Shown in pieces: positions 21,401 to 26,693 of a DNA stretch of 64,000 bases (its first letter is position 1; each line of letters begins with the position of its first letter). The notes under the pieces were generated by a model. The model saw nothing but the letters and a program-made list of their open reading frames with translations, was not told the DNA's origin and made no database searches. Source of the stretch: Paralichthys olivaceus (taxonomy: Eukaryota > Chordata > Actinopteri > Pleuronectiformes > Paralichthyidae); contig NC_091106.1 in assembly GCF_024713975.1 (NCBI RefSeq), positions 8,721,001-8,785,000 of the forward strand, in the 5' to 3' direction. Position numbers and translations under genes: made by a program.

Positions 21401-23060
21401 TTCCTGACAGCATATAACAGATTTGAGGCAGGAAAGGAAATGAGATTTTGTCCAAACATTGTCATTTTCTGTTGTCTGTTTTCCTCACATCGCTATCTTT
21501 GCTCCTCCAGCCAACAGCAGTGACAGTGAGGACCAGTCTGTTGTTGAGGGCACTGCCAAATCAACTGCCTCTAAGAACAACACATCAGACGTGAAGGCTG
21601 CCGCTTCACCCAAGTGTCACGGACGATCTCCGCCCTCGAGCCATAAGTACCACAAGCAGGGTGACGCTGACCATGTCCATCACCGAGACAACCATGGGCG
21701 ATCGCAGCGTGTCTACAAGTGGAGCTTCCAGATGTGTAAGTGTCACAAAATACCAGAATAACAATATTATCCACATTTAAAGAGTCGAAATCAGGATATT
21801 TTTTTCAGTCTAATAAAGTAGTAACTAATTTTAAAGTTAAGCTTTATGCATGGTTATCTCAACATTGCCCTGTTGACTGTAAAATCCTAAACAAGCATTA
21901 TTCTGGTTCTGCTCAGCTGACCTGGAGAAGATGAGCAGTCTCGAGAGGATTTCATTTCTTCAGGAGAAACTGCAGGACATCAGGAACCACTACCTCTCCC
22001 TCAAGTCTGAGGTGGCCTCTATCGATAGGCGACGAAAACGCATGAAGAAGAAGGAACGGGAAAGTGAGTGTACACTTTGTTTCCCCCTTATTATCCCCCG
22101 TACTTCCTAAAATCATAGTAACTGAGAGCTAAATCCAAAGTGATTTACTGAATTTGTTTGTACCATTAAAAGCTATTAAATAAATGTACTATAGCAGCGT
22201 TTTCAGAGATAGTATTCATGCATTTAGGAATAGTGGCACATATGTGATTATGCTAATTTAACTGAAGCTATGTATGTGTTTCATCCAACATGATTGATGC
22301 AATGTTTTATAATCTGCTTTATGTTGTTATTTTTATGATACTTCCCAAACACTTGCCCACCCCAGCACTTTAAAATGTATTGTCTCCACTCTGGTTGTCT
22401 GTTATTATAAATATTTATAGATATTTCACTGCTTTTAATTATTTATCTTGTTTCAATTTGCACAATAATCACACTTTAGTTTTTTAAACATTGTTCCCAT
22501 AATGCGTTCTAAATACTATAATAGGGCATTTATATCCCACAAACTTACTCATTGAAACTACAGCAAACTGACTCCAGTTCACCTAAAGTCAGTTGGTAGA
22601 TAATATTTGCCTGAATTTGTTACTTTTCTATGTTCATTCTCTCAGGAACTCTGATCAATTGAACAGTCACAGCTAAAAGTTTCTGAGTGCAAATATTAAG
22701 CAACAACTCATCTGTTTGTAAGAACTTTAGTATTTATGATGATACAACCTTTATTAATTTAGTGATCCATAAAAATCTACTTATGAATCACGGGTGTTAT
22801 AACAAGGCTAAGATTAAAGTAAAGAAGACCTGCAGCTTGAGGTGTCTGTTATATGTTGTCTCTGCCTACGTCCCTCAGAACTGACCGTAAAGAATGTCCC
22901 TGTTTCTGTTTCAGGTACAGTGGCTGCTTCCTCTTCGTCCTCCTCCTCCTCCTCACCGTCCTCCAGCTCGCTGACTGCGGCGGTCATGCTGACACTGGCT
23001 GACCCTCCGGTGTCGTCCTCCTCCTCTCAGAACTCTGGGGTATCAGTGGAGTGCAGGTGA
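419..23060 (+). CDS. arid4b: ARID4B, AT-rich interaction domain protein 4B (5'-partial, 21 coding exons)
   Basis: ARID4B (SAP180/RBP1-like) is a nuclear subunit of the Sin3A-HDAC corepressor complex that reads chromatin through Tudor, ARID and chromobarrel-type folds. Coding exons: 419-484, 676-766, 2584-2663, 2977-3068, 6108-6249, 7006-7085, 11392-11468, 12792-12940, 13022-13094, 13820-13914, 14022-14119, 14393-14591, 14733-14935, 18172-18354, 19319-19403, 19490-19688, 19800-21035, 21187-21297, 21511-21735, 21917-22063, 22915-23060. They sum to 3777 nt, in frame, 1258 codons plus TGA. Adding about 39 missing N-terminal residues gives near 1297 aa, close to the human length of about 1312. Domains by window codon: Tudor-like 1-109, RBB1NT region about 125-215, ARID about 270-360, chromobarrel/Tudor-knot about 492-555, and a long acidic/serine-rich tail with conserved islands. 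The C-terminus VSVECR distinguishes it from ARID4A. The start codon is outside the window. Splicing is inferred from reading frame and homology, not transcripts. Confidence 0.95.
676..766 (+). CDS. arid4b: arid4b exon (Tudor region)
   Basis: Opens with VGAVVEVKN and closes in [11 protein letters not shown]. The acceptor is AACAG and the donor GTAAGT follows a single G (phase 1) that is completed by TC of the next exon to give Val. Confidence 0.93.
990..1065 (+). repeat. Retroelement-type 3' tail repeat
   Basis: The segment ends in a GGGCTATA-TCAATAAAATTG-type tail. Similar tails end a very abundant interspersed repeat that I recognise from many teleost genomes. It is recognised by eye, so the family name is not assigned. 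Confidence 0.55.
1524..1846. mobile_element. MITE-like element with terminal inverted repeats
   Basis: The left end GGTTCAGTGTGTAAGATT (from 1525) is mirrored by AATTCTACACACTGAACC ending at 1843, giving near-perfect inverted termini of about 24 bp around a 320-bp non-coding body. The internal sequence matches a repeat common in percomorph fish. No transposase is encoded and no clear target-site duplication is visible. Confidence 0.75.
2584..2663 (+). CDS. arid4b: arid4b exon (Tudor region, GC donor)
   Basis: Encodes [19 protein letters not shown] and continues to HFAESE; the first Val is split with the previous exon. It ends at GAG followed by GCAAGT, a GC-type donor. The next exon resumes exactly in the conserved [16 protein letters not shown] stretch, so the junction is well supported. 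Confidence 0.92.
2664..2669 (+). other. arid4b: Non-canonical GC splice donor
   Basis: The exon end GAG is followed by GCAAGT, matching the known GC-AG consensus AG|GCAAGT. No in-frame GT donor nearby would keep the conserved protein junction. Confidence 0.8.
2670..2976 (+). other. arid4b: arid4b short intron
   Basis: The remainder of the GC-AG intron, ending in CGTGCAG. No repeat or other feature was recognised. Confidence 0.8.
2977..3068 (+). CDS. arid4b: arid4b exon (after Tudor)
   Basis: Encodes [17 protein letters not shown] followed by NRGRRSN, a highly conserved ARID4 segment. It ends in phase 2 (AT) before donor GTGAGT; the next exon supplies T to give Ile. Confidence 0.93.
3735..4100 (+). 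repeat. Decayed teleost interspersed repeat
   Basis: Begins with AGGAAGAGTTCAACATTTTT and continues through GCTTTCTTGC-type sequence and a block around CTCCATGTTAACAGATTGG. I recognise these as parts of repeats abundant in percomorph fish. The boundaries are approximate and the copy is diverged. Confidence 0.45.
5112..5172 (+). repeat. Short interspersed repeat fragment
   Basis: The segment from TTCAATTAAATTTTATTTG to ATCTCAAGGCACTTTT resembles the end of a very common teleost repeat whose consensus reads tttatttatatagcgccaaat and then ctcaaggcgctttac. Only the terminal 60 bp are convincing. Confidence 0.5.
6108..6249 (+). CDS. arid4b: arid4b exon (serine/acidic stretch into RBB1NT region)
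   Basis: A run of Ser followed by Glu ([13 protein letters not shown]) leads into GKVVCVEG and WYPAL, the start of the RBB1NT-type domain. Acceptor CCAACAG, donor GTGAGT, phase 0 at the end. Confidence 0.93.
6250..7005 (+). other. arid4b: arid4b intron
   Basis: Unremarkable 756-bp intron. It has a TG-rich patch near 6930-6965 and ends in CAACAAG. A 152-codon reverse-strand ORF inside it has no recognisable domain and is treated as chance. Confidence 0.8.
7006..7085 (+). CDS. arid4b: arid4b exon (RBB1NT region)
   Basis: Encodes [17 protein letters not shown] and then FVRSFKDGK, matching ARID4B VVCPDCSDE...[14 protein letters not shown]. Ends in phase 2 (TT) before GTGAGT. Confidence 0.93.
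7086..11391 (+). other. arid4b: arid4b largest intron
   Basis: 4.3 kb. Apart from a tRNA-derived SINE fragment near 10890-11000 I see no gene, RNA or regulatory element. ORFs of up to 147 codons near 9780-10225 have no recognisable domains. Confidence 0.8.
10890..11000 (+). repeat. tRNA-derived SINE fragment
   Basis: GTGACTCAGTAG resembles a pol III A box. About 35 bp further on, GGTTCAATCC at 10943-10952 is a consensus B box. Between them, GGGTCGTCCGCTAACCAGAG matches a recurrent teleost repeat head. It does not fold into an intact tRNA, so it is a SINE remnant, not a tRNA gene. Confidence 0.6.
11392..11468 (+). CDS. arid4b: arid4b exon (end of RBB1NT region)
   Basis: Encodes [18 protein letters not shown], parallel to human SVPRKDVHEITSDTAPK, and ends in phase 1 (CCA G). 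Acceptor TTTGCAG, donor GTGAGT. Confidence 0.92.
11469..12791 (+). other. arid4b: arid4b intron with CA microsatellite
   Basis: 1.3-kb AT-rich intron. A compound ACAAACGC/CA simple repeat at 12145-12214 is its only distinct feature. It ends in TTTGACAG. Confidence 0.8.
12145..12214. repeat. Compound microsatellite (ACAAACGC)n(CA)n
   Basis: Four octamer units ACAAACGC pass directly into a pure CA run of about 30 bp, so octamer and dinucleotide repeats share one tract. Confidence 0.95.
12792..12940 (+). CDS. arid4b: arid4b exon (acidic linker before ARID)
   Basis: Encodes [18 protein letters not shown] and then [13 protein letters not shown], followed by a long Glu/Asp run. Matches human ALEFHKSRTIPANWKTELKEDSSSSE. 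Ends in phase 0 at GAG before donor GTAATA. A second in-frame donor 9 nt downstream (GAG|GTGCAC) could add Val-Ile-Glu. Confidence 0.92.
13022..13094 (+). CDS. arid4b: arid4b exon (ARID domain start)
   Basis: Encodes [17 protein letters not shown] and MEDR, the first helix of the ARID DNA-binding fold. The preceding intron is only 81 bp. Ends in phase 1 before GTAAAG. Confidence 0.95.
13095..13819 (+). other. arid4b: arid4b intron with repeat
   Basis: 725-bp intron inside the ARID domain. Most of 13410-13725 looks like a decayed interspersed repeat; a pyrimidine-rich stretch (CTCTCTCTCTG) precedes the acceptor CCTCAG. Confidence 0.7.
13410..13725. repeat. Decayed teleost repeat
   Basis: Phrases such as TACTGTACTTA, GAGTACTTTTAATACTTA and TGAATACTTTTGTCC resemble a common fish repeat built around stepwise TACTT motifs. 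A similar block occurs at 25150-25480. The boundaries are approximate. Confidence 0.45.
13820..13914 (+). CDS. arid4b: arid4b exon (ARID domain core)
   Basis: Encodes [18 protein letters not shown] and then [13 protein letters not shown], the most conserved part of the ARID fold, nearly identical to human ARID4B. Acceptor CCTCAG, donor GTGAGT, phase 0 at the end. Confidence 0.96.
14022..14119 (+). CDS. arid4b: arid4b exon (ARID domain)
   Basis: Encodes [19 protein letters not shown] then [13 protein letters not shown]. The Lys codon is split AA|G across the next intron (donor GTACGT). Confidence 0.96.
14393..14591 (+). CDS. arid4b: arid4b exon (ARID end and acidic linker)
   Basis: Starts [10 protein letters not shown], the last ARID helix, then passes into a less conserved Glu/Ala/Ser-rich linker. 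The end at AAG before GTGCAT uses a weak donor, so the exact 3' end is slightly uncertain. Confidence 0.88.
14733..14935 (+). CDS. arid4b: arid4b exon (acidic linker)
   Basis: Low-complexity exon rich in Glu, Asp and Lys (for example [13 protein letters not shown]). Acceptor CCCTTAG and donor GTAGGT keep frame with the following chromobarrel exon through a split Gly codon (GG|G). Confidence 0.88.
15412..15487. repeat. Long TC (CT) microsatellite
   Basis: An almost uninterrupted CT run with CCCTCT variants toward its 3' side. A polypurine/polypyrimidine tract of this length could adopt triplex structure. Confidence 0.95.
16033..16618. mobile_element. MITE-like element, copy A
   Basis: GGCTACATCCATACCGCTAT at 16033 is mirrored by the complement of TAGTAGTATGGATGTAGCC ending at 16618. 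The inverted termini of roughly 35 bp include a TTTGAAA block. The 586-bp body has no ORF of transposase type. A related copy lies at 39318-40012. Confidence 0.72.
18172..18354 (+). CDS. arid4b: arid4b exon (chromobarrel/Tudor-knot)
   Basis: Encodes [19 protein letters not shown], then [19 protein letters not shown] and HYCGWNVR, the methyl-lysine-reader-type fold shared by ARID4A and ARID4B. Acceptor TTGCAG, donor GTAAGA, phase 2. Confidence 0.96.
18355..19318 (+). other. arid4b: arid4b intron
   Basis: 964-bp intron. It carries a CTCF-like motif at 18550-18563 on the minus strand and ends in a T-rich TTTTTTTTAG acceptor. No repeat was recognised. Confidence 0.8.
18550..18563 (-). promoter_or_regulatory. 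CTCF-like motif
   Basis: GGGCCATCTAGTGG agrees with the reverse complement of the CTCF core (SYGCCMYCTRSTGG) at 13 of 14 positions. The motif is reverse-oriented relative to the candidate sites at 30297 and 31633. Occupancy is unknown. Confidence 0.4.
19319..19403 (+). CDS. arid4b: arid4b exon (chromobarrel end)
   Basis: Encodes [17 protein letters not shown] and KIKHRKKIK, directly continuing the reader fold. The first Arg is split AG|A. Confidence 0.95.
19490..19688 (+). CDS. arid4b: arid4b exon
   Basis: A basic start ([13 protein letters not shown]) leads to the conserved [13 protein letters not shown] motif. Only an 86-bp intron precedes it. Ends in phase 1 before GTAGCA. Confidence 0.93.
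19800..21035 (+). CDS. arid4b: arid4b large C-terminal exon
   Basis: The 1236-nt exon encodes mostly disordered acidic, Ser- and Pro-rich sequence. Conserved islands mark it as ARID4[20 protein letters not shown] then FSDSDTEAA, and [20 protein letters not shown]. It opens [16 protein letters not shown] and ends in phase 1 before GTACAA. A second donor 12 nt downstream (ATG|GTAAAT) would insert Gly-Thr-Asn-Asn in frame. Confidence 0.94.
21187..21297 (+). CDS. arid4b: arid4b exon (basic, Lys-rich)
   Basis: Encodes [20 protein letters not shown] and onward to PPKKNRKTG, a Lys-rich segment consistent with a nuclear localisation signal. It aligns loosely with human GQKRVKDAQGGGSSSKKQKR. Donor GTAAGG. 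Confidence 0.9.
21511..21735 (+). CDS. arid4b: arid4b exon
   Basis: Starts [10 protein letters not shown] and ends RVYKWSFQM, the latter strongly conserved in ARID4 proteins. Contains a His-rich patch ([10 protein letters not shown]). Donor GTAAGT, phase 1. Confidence 0.93.
21917..22063 (+). CDS. arid4b: arid4b exon (coiled-coil-like)
   Basis: Encodes [20 protein letters not shown] and then [19 protein letters not shown], a predicted helical segment near the C-terminus that is almost identical to human. Donor GTGAGT, phase 1. Confidence 0.95.
22064..22914 (+). other. arid4b: arid4b last intron
   Basis: 851-bp AT-rich intron ending in TGTTTCAG. No repeat, RNA gene or coding sequence was recognised. 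Confidence 0.85.
22915..23060 (+). CDS. arid4b: arid4b terminal coding exon
   Basis: A serine run (TCC/TCT codons) precedes [19 protein letters not shown] and the terminal SVECR followed by TGA at 23058-23060. Human ARID4B ends with the same MSVECR-type tail. Confidence 0.96.
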
Positions 23061-24287
23061 CAGGACGAACCAGTAACAAACCACCGCACCAAGCACTTAA
23101 CCAGCACCCTGGGGTCACCGCCCCCATTCCCTTCCAACAGGACAGACAACTAAACCCACATACTGTAACTACTGGGGCACAAAATCCAGACCAGAGACAA
23201 AAAAAACAAGAAACAAGCACTATTTTCTATTGACAACTGTTTCCTTGGCAAGCTAACGGCACTTAAGTGCACTTTTATGAAGATTGTTTATGGGGATGAA
23301 ATTTATCAACAACAAAAAAAATAATATTTGTCTTTTGCGCTCTCTTTAATTGAACATTTCTAAGAATTGTTTTTGCAAGCAATAATTTTTTTTCCATTTG
23401 AAAAAGTTGTATTGGTAAGGGATGACTTCCAGTGACGACCCCTTGTGCTCTGTCCTCATGGCTCAGCATGGCACTGCCTGTTTGCCGTGTTTTTATTATT
23501 CTGGGGAATTCAGAGGAACACTGCCACATTGGCATATTGGGCGTTTTGAAATGAAACTTTGCCAGTTTCTCTGTCCACTCCCATTGCAAGACCTTCAAAC
23601 CTCAAGCGGTTGACGGAGGTCTTCTCATGTACAGGCGTGTGGTCCCGTAAGTGTTCCCACTGAGTCCCAGGTGGTGATAGAGAGAGTTTCAGACCATCAC
23701 AGGTCCAATGACCGCCTCAGTCGATGAATATGATGAATAAGGAATGATACTGTAGTGCCTTTTTGTTATTTTCTGCGGGGCACTTTGAGAAAGGACAGCA
23801 CTTTTTCCCCCCGATCCTCTTAACAAATCAGAGGGTCAAACTGGAATAATGTGTCTCTTATGAAAGACTGAAGATTTCTGCATGAGCGAGCCGGCAGTGA
23901 AGGGCTGAGTCTGATAACAATGGTTTTTATCAGTGATGGTCATATTGATGAATTGTAAAAGCAGAGCTCCTGCTATGGATCACCTGAAATTTGCAGCTTG
24001 GGTACAACAAGTTTGACAGTAAAAATGTGCAATGATGGAGTTGGTGAATGCAGTGGTCACATTACTTCACTTCATCTGCCTTTTAAAAGCCCATAGCTTT
24101 ATTTTTATTATGTTTGCATCACCCCCGATCCCATCTTCTGAAGATGTGATTGTGCACATCGGTGGAAGGCAGGGGAGTTATTTACAGCATCAACTCAGCT
24201 CTGACACATGAATGAGGCCAAGTTCCACATTACCAGTGTTGTCACGCCACATGAAGTTATTTAATCAAGTCTCATTTTGCTTCATAA

Positions 24288-24293
24288 AATAAA
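24288..24293 (+). terminator. arid4b: Possible proximal poly(A) signal of arid4b
   Basis: AATAAA within a TTCATAAAATAAAG context, about 1.2 kb after the stop codon. It may give a shorter 3' UTR isoform. Confidence 0.4.
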
Positions 24294-24679
24294 GCAACAG
24301 CATCTCATTCTCATTTTACCCATGATCAGTAAGGACACGCCAGCTTCCTCTCATACTCGTCCCTACCAAAAACGTTAGGCTCTGTTTCCTGTGCTACGAC
24401 CAGATCAAAAGGTAAAGATATTGTAAATGTGCATTTATATCATAAAGTGACATATGTGTATACATTTCTGAAGACATCTCCAGTGTTTCCTTTGTATAGA
24501 CTCCCTACTGTACGATAACCTGAAGTTGCGTTTTGTTTGGCACTTGTATGTAATTGTATGCTTTTGTTATACATTTGTATATTGAGAAGTGTTTTGAGTC
24601 AAGCTATTTAATATCTTGCACTGTTAATAACATGTACTTTTCTGTACAGACAGTTTTACGGTTTTAACTGTAGTTTGAG

Positions 24680-24687
24680 TGTAAATA
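24680..24687 (+). promoter_or_regulatory. arid4b: Pumilio-type 3' UTR element
   Basis: TGTAAATA fits the Pumilio consensus TGTANATA inside the arid4b 3' UTR. A single 8-mer can occur by chance. Confidence 0.3.
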
Positions 24688-25106
24688 CTGAGGGTTACAG
24701 CATGTTTGTTCTCCTCCTTTGTCCTCCTTTTCTCTAGGAACCAATTTATTTGAGTTTATGTTCTGTTCTGCCTCTTTCATAAGTCGTCTTAGTTTTTCCT
24801 TATTTCTTTTTTATTTCATGTTTTTGCTTCAGTTCATATTCCTGTTTTTGTTTTTCAAGAGCTTGTTGCTTGTAAGAGAAGACATGGTTTTCGAATGCGG
24901 CTGAACTATTTTCCAACCTGTACATGGCCTGAAGCTAAAGCTGTATGAAGCTGTATATGGAGAAAAAAAAAAGGTCAGGATCATAGATAAAGAGAAAGTA
25001 ATGGAGCTTATTGAAAAATGCTCAATAGTATTTATTAGGCTCATCTGATGATGGTCATTGTGTAATTTATTGTAAAAATGTAAGCAAAGCAGAAGCCTCT
25101 GTTTGA

Positions 25107-25112
25107 AATAAA
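25107..25112 (+). terminator. arid4b: Distal poly(A) signal of arid4b
   Basis: AATAAA followed about 25 bp later by TG-rich sequence (GTGTGTCTGCTG), the arrangement expected of a cleavage site. Interspersed repeats begin just beyond it. Confidence 0.6.
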
Positions 25113-25149
25113 TGCCATAGTTTGTGAAGTACCCGGTGTGTCTGCTGCC

Positions 25150-25480
25150 GTCACTGGGGTAAGTTTACATTTGCTTTTACTTAACTTTTTTCTTCTGAGT
25201 ATATTTTATAGATATTTCTATTTTACTTGAATATTCCATATTCTAAACTTATACTATACTTATCAATTTCAAAGTGTTGTTTAATGCTGGCGATTTGTTA
25301 AATTTGAACTTTTTACATGGGGAAAATATTGTACTTTCGAATCCACTACATTTATTTGACAAATGTGTTTTTAGTAAAGTGATGGGAAACAGTAATTTTC
25401 TACATATAAAACATCTGAGAAGCTCAAGGTATGATGCATTTTATAAATATGAACGCCCAGTAAACTTCAGTTGACTCCAC
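25150..25480. repeat. Decayed teleost repeat in intergenic spacer
   Basis: Contains TTTTACTTGAATATTCCAT and TCCACTACATTTATTTGAC, phrases of a common fish repeat with TACTT steps. Similar in type to 13410-13725. The edges are uncertain. Confidence 0.45.
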
Positions 25481-25497
25481 CTTGATTAAACATGACG

Positions 25498-25875
25498 TTG
25501 AAGGGATAGTTCACCCAAAAATGAAAATTCACTCATTATCTACTCACCACTATGCCAATGGGTGGGTGAAGGGTTTGAGTCCACATAACCCTTTTAGAGT
25601 TCCAGCCAAATCCAATACTAATGAAGTAAATGGTGACCGATTCTTCAAACGAAAAAAAAACCCAAAGGAAAACAAAACATAAAACGCCTCCATACTGCTC
25701 ATGTGATGTCATGCAAGTGTCAGAAAGCCCAAACATTCAAATTCGACTCGAGTGTCATTTACACCAAGTTATTAGCCTAAATGTCTGTTGTGATCCACAC
25801 ACGGCTCCAGAGGAGGATATCAGATATGCATTATGGGAATGCAGTCTCATAAATGGAGCATTTTACACTTAGAAC
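25498..25875 (+). repeat. Teleost interspersed repeat (GGGATAGTTCACCC family)
   Basis: Starts AGGGATAGTTCACCCAAAAA, a head sequence seen in very many fish genomes, and continues with recognisable internal phrases (CCATACTGCTCATGTGATGT, AAATTCGACTCGAGTGTCAT). The far terminus is degraded. It fills most of the spacer between arid4b and tomm20. Confidence 0.6.
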
Positions 25876-26450
25876 ATTTTCATTCTACTCAAAGCATGGC
25901 CTGAGGCAAAACTGCTCTACATGGATACTTCCCCTCGCCCTCTTGGGTAATTTGGTCAAATAAACAAACTTAATTTGGAATATGCACCAGTGTAAGCACA
26001 ATATTATTAACTTGTGGTGTTAGAAGCTGAATTCTGATTCACAGATCTTCAAGAGAGGACCACATGATCAGCGGTGTCCAGACTTGGGGCTTTTGGGGCC
26101 CCTGAGACAGACTGGTCCCAAATCCAGGCTTGAAATAAAGTATAAAAAAATATTTTATTCAAAAAAACAATTCCCCTGGTATTGAGGTACCATCCCTCTG
26201 AATAGCTCCAATAGATTGTTTATTCAATCAGACATATTCAGGGCCATGTTTCTTACAGAAACGTTAAACATGACAACACGAAACGTAGATAAATTGTTTC
26301 TGATATTTGCGTATTTATTTCTGCATTTGTTTATTTATTTAGATATTATCGAGGCAATAATCTTTTCTTTAATTTAGTTCTGACAGCTTCGATCCTCTCC
26401 TGAGAACTTTTAAATACTTACTCAGTATCCACACATGGATTTTAACTTCG
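25876..26450. other. arid4b-tomm20 spacer
   Basis: AT-rich sequence with no recognised gene. In particular there is no trace of the RBM34 gene that lies between ARID4B and TOMM20 in human. Confidence 0.75.
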
Positions 26451-26453
26451 GCG

Positions 26454-26485
26454 TTACGTCTTACGTCACTGCTTACGTACTTCCT
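26454..26485 (+). promoter_or_regulatory. tomm20: tomm20 promoter core: CRE-type cluster plus ETS-like site
   Basis: Three related motifs lie within 26 bp: TTACGTC (26454), TTACGTCA (26461) and TTACGTA (26473). ACTTCCT (26479-26485), the complement of an ETS AGGAAGT site, follows. They are about 90-120 bp upstream of the start codon with no TATA box, as expected of a housekeeping mitochondrial gene promoter. Confidence 0.55.
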
Positions 26486-26549
26486 CAGCAGTCCGTTAGC
26501 TGCTAGCTGCTGACTAGCCTGCGCTGCTCCACTGCTGTGACCGGAGTCC

Positions 26550-26576
26550 ATGAGCTGCGGTCCTCAGACACGATGA
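26550..26576 (+). other. tomm20: tomm20 upstream ORF overlapping the start codon
   Basis: ATG at 26550 opens an 8-codon ORF whose TGA (26574-26576) overlaps the tomm20 ATG (26573-26575) as ATGA. The uORF start context is weak (T at -3), so leaky scanning or reinitiation would be expected. It matters only if the transcript starts upstream of 26550. Confidence 0.5.
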
Positions 26577-26693
26577 GCGGCCAGACGAGCACGATCATCG
26601 CGGGGATGTGCGGAGCCCTGTTCATCGCCTACTGTGTTTATTTCGACAGGAAGCGACGGAGCGATCCGCTCTTCAAGCAGAAGCTGCGGGAAC
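26573..26693 (+). CDS. tomm20: tomm20 exon 1 (membrane anchor)
   Basis: 40 codons plus C, encoding the start, the transmembrane anchor and the basic flank through KQKLRE. Donor GTAAGT; the split Arg is completed by GT from exon 2. Confidence 0.96.

Larger units (their letters stand above)
23061..25130 (+). other. arid4b: arid4b 3' UTR
   Basis: About 2.07 kb of AT-rich sequence between the stop and the distal poly(A) signal. Short ORFs are not conserved-looking. A Pumilio-type element TGTAAATA occurs at 24680-24687. The end point is inferred from the signal at 25107-25112. Confidence 0.7.

Noticed and set aside
25498..26450. Remnant of RBM34 between arid4b and tomm20
   Set aside because: No RRM-like peptide (RNP1/RNP2) is visible in any frame; the interval is repeats and AT-rich spacer.
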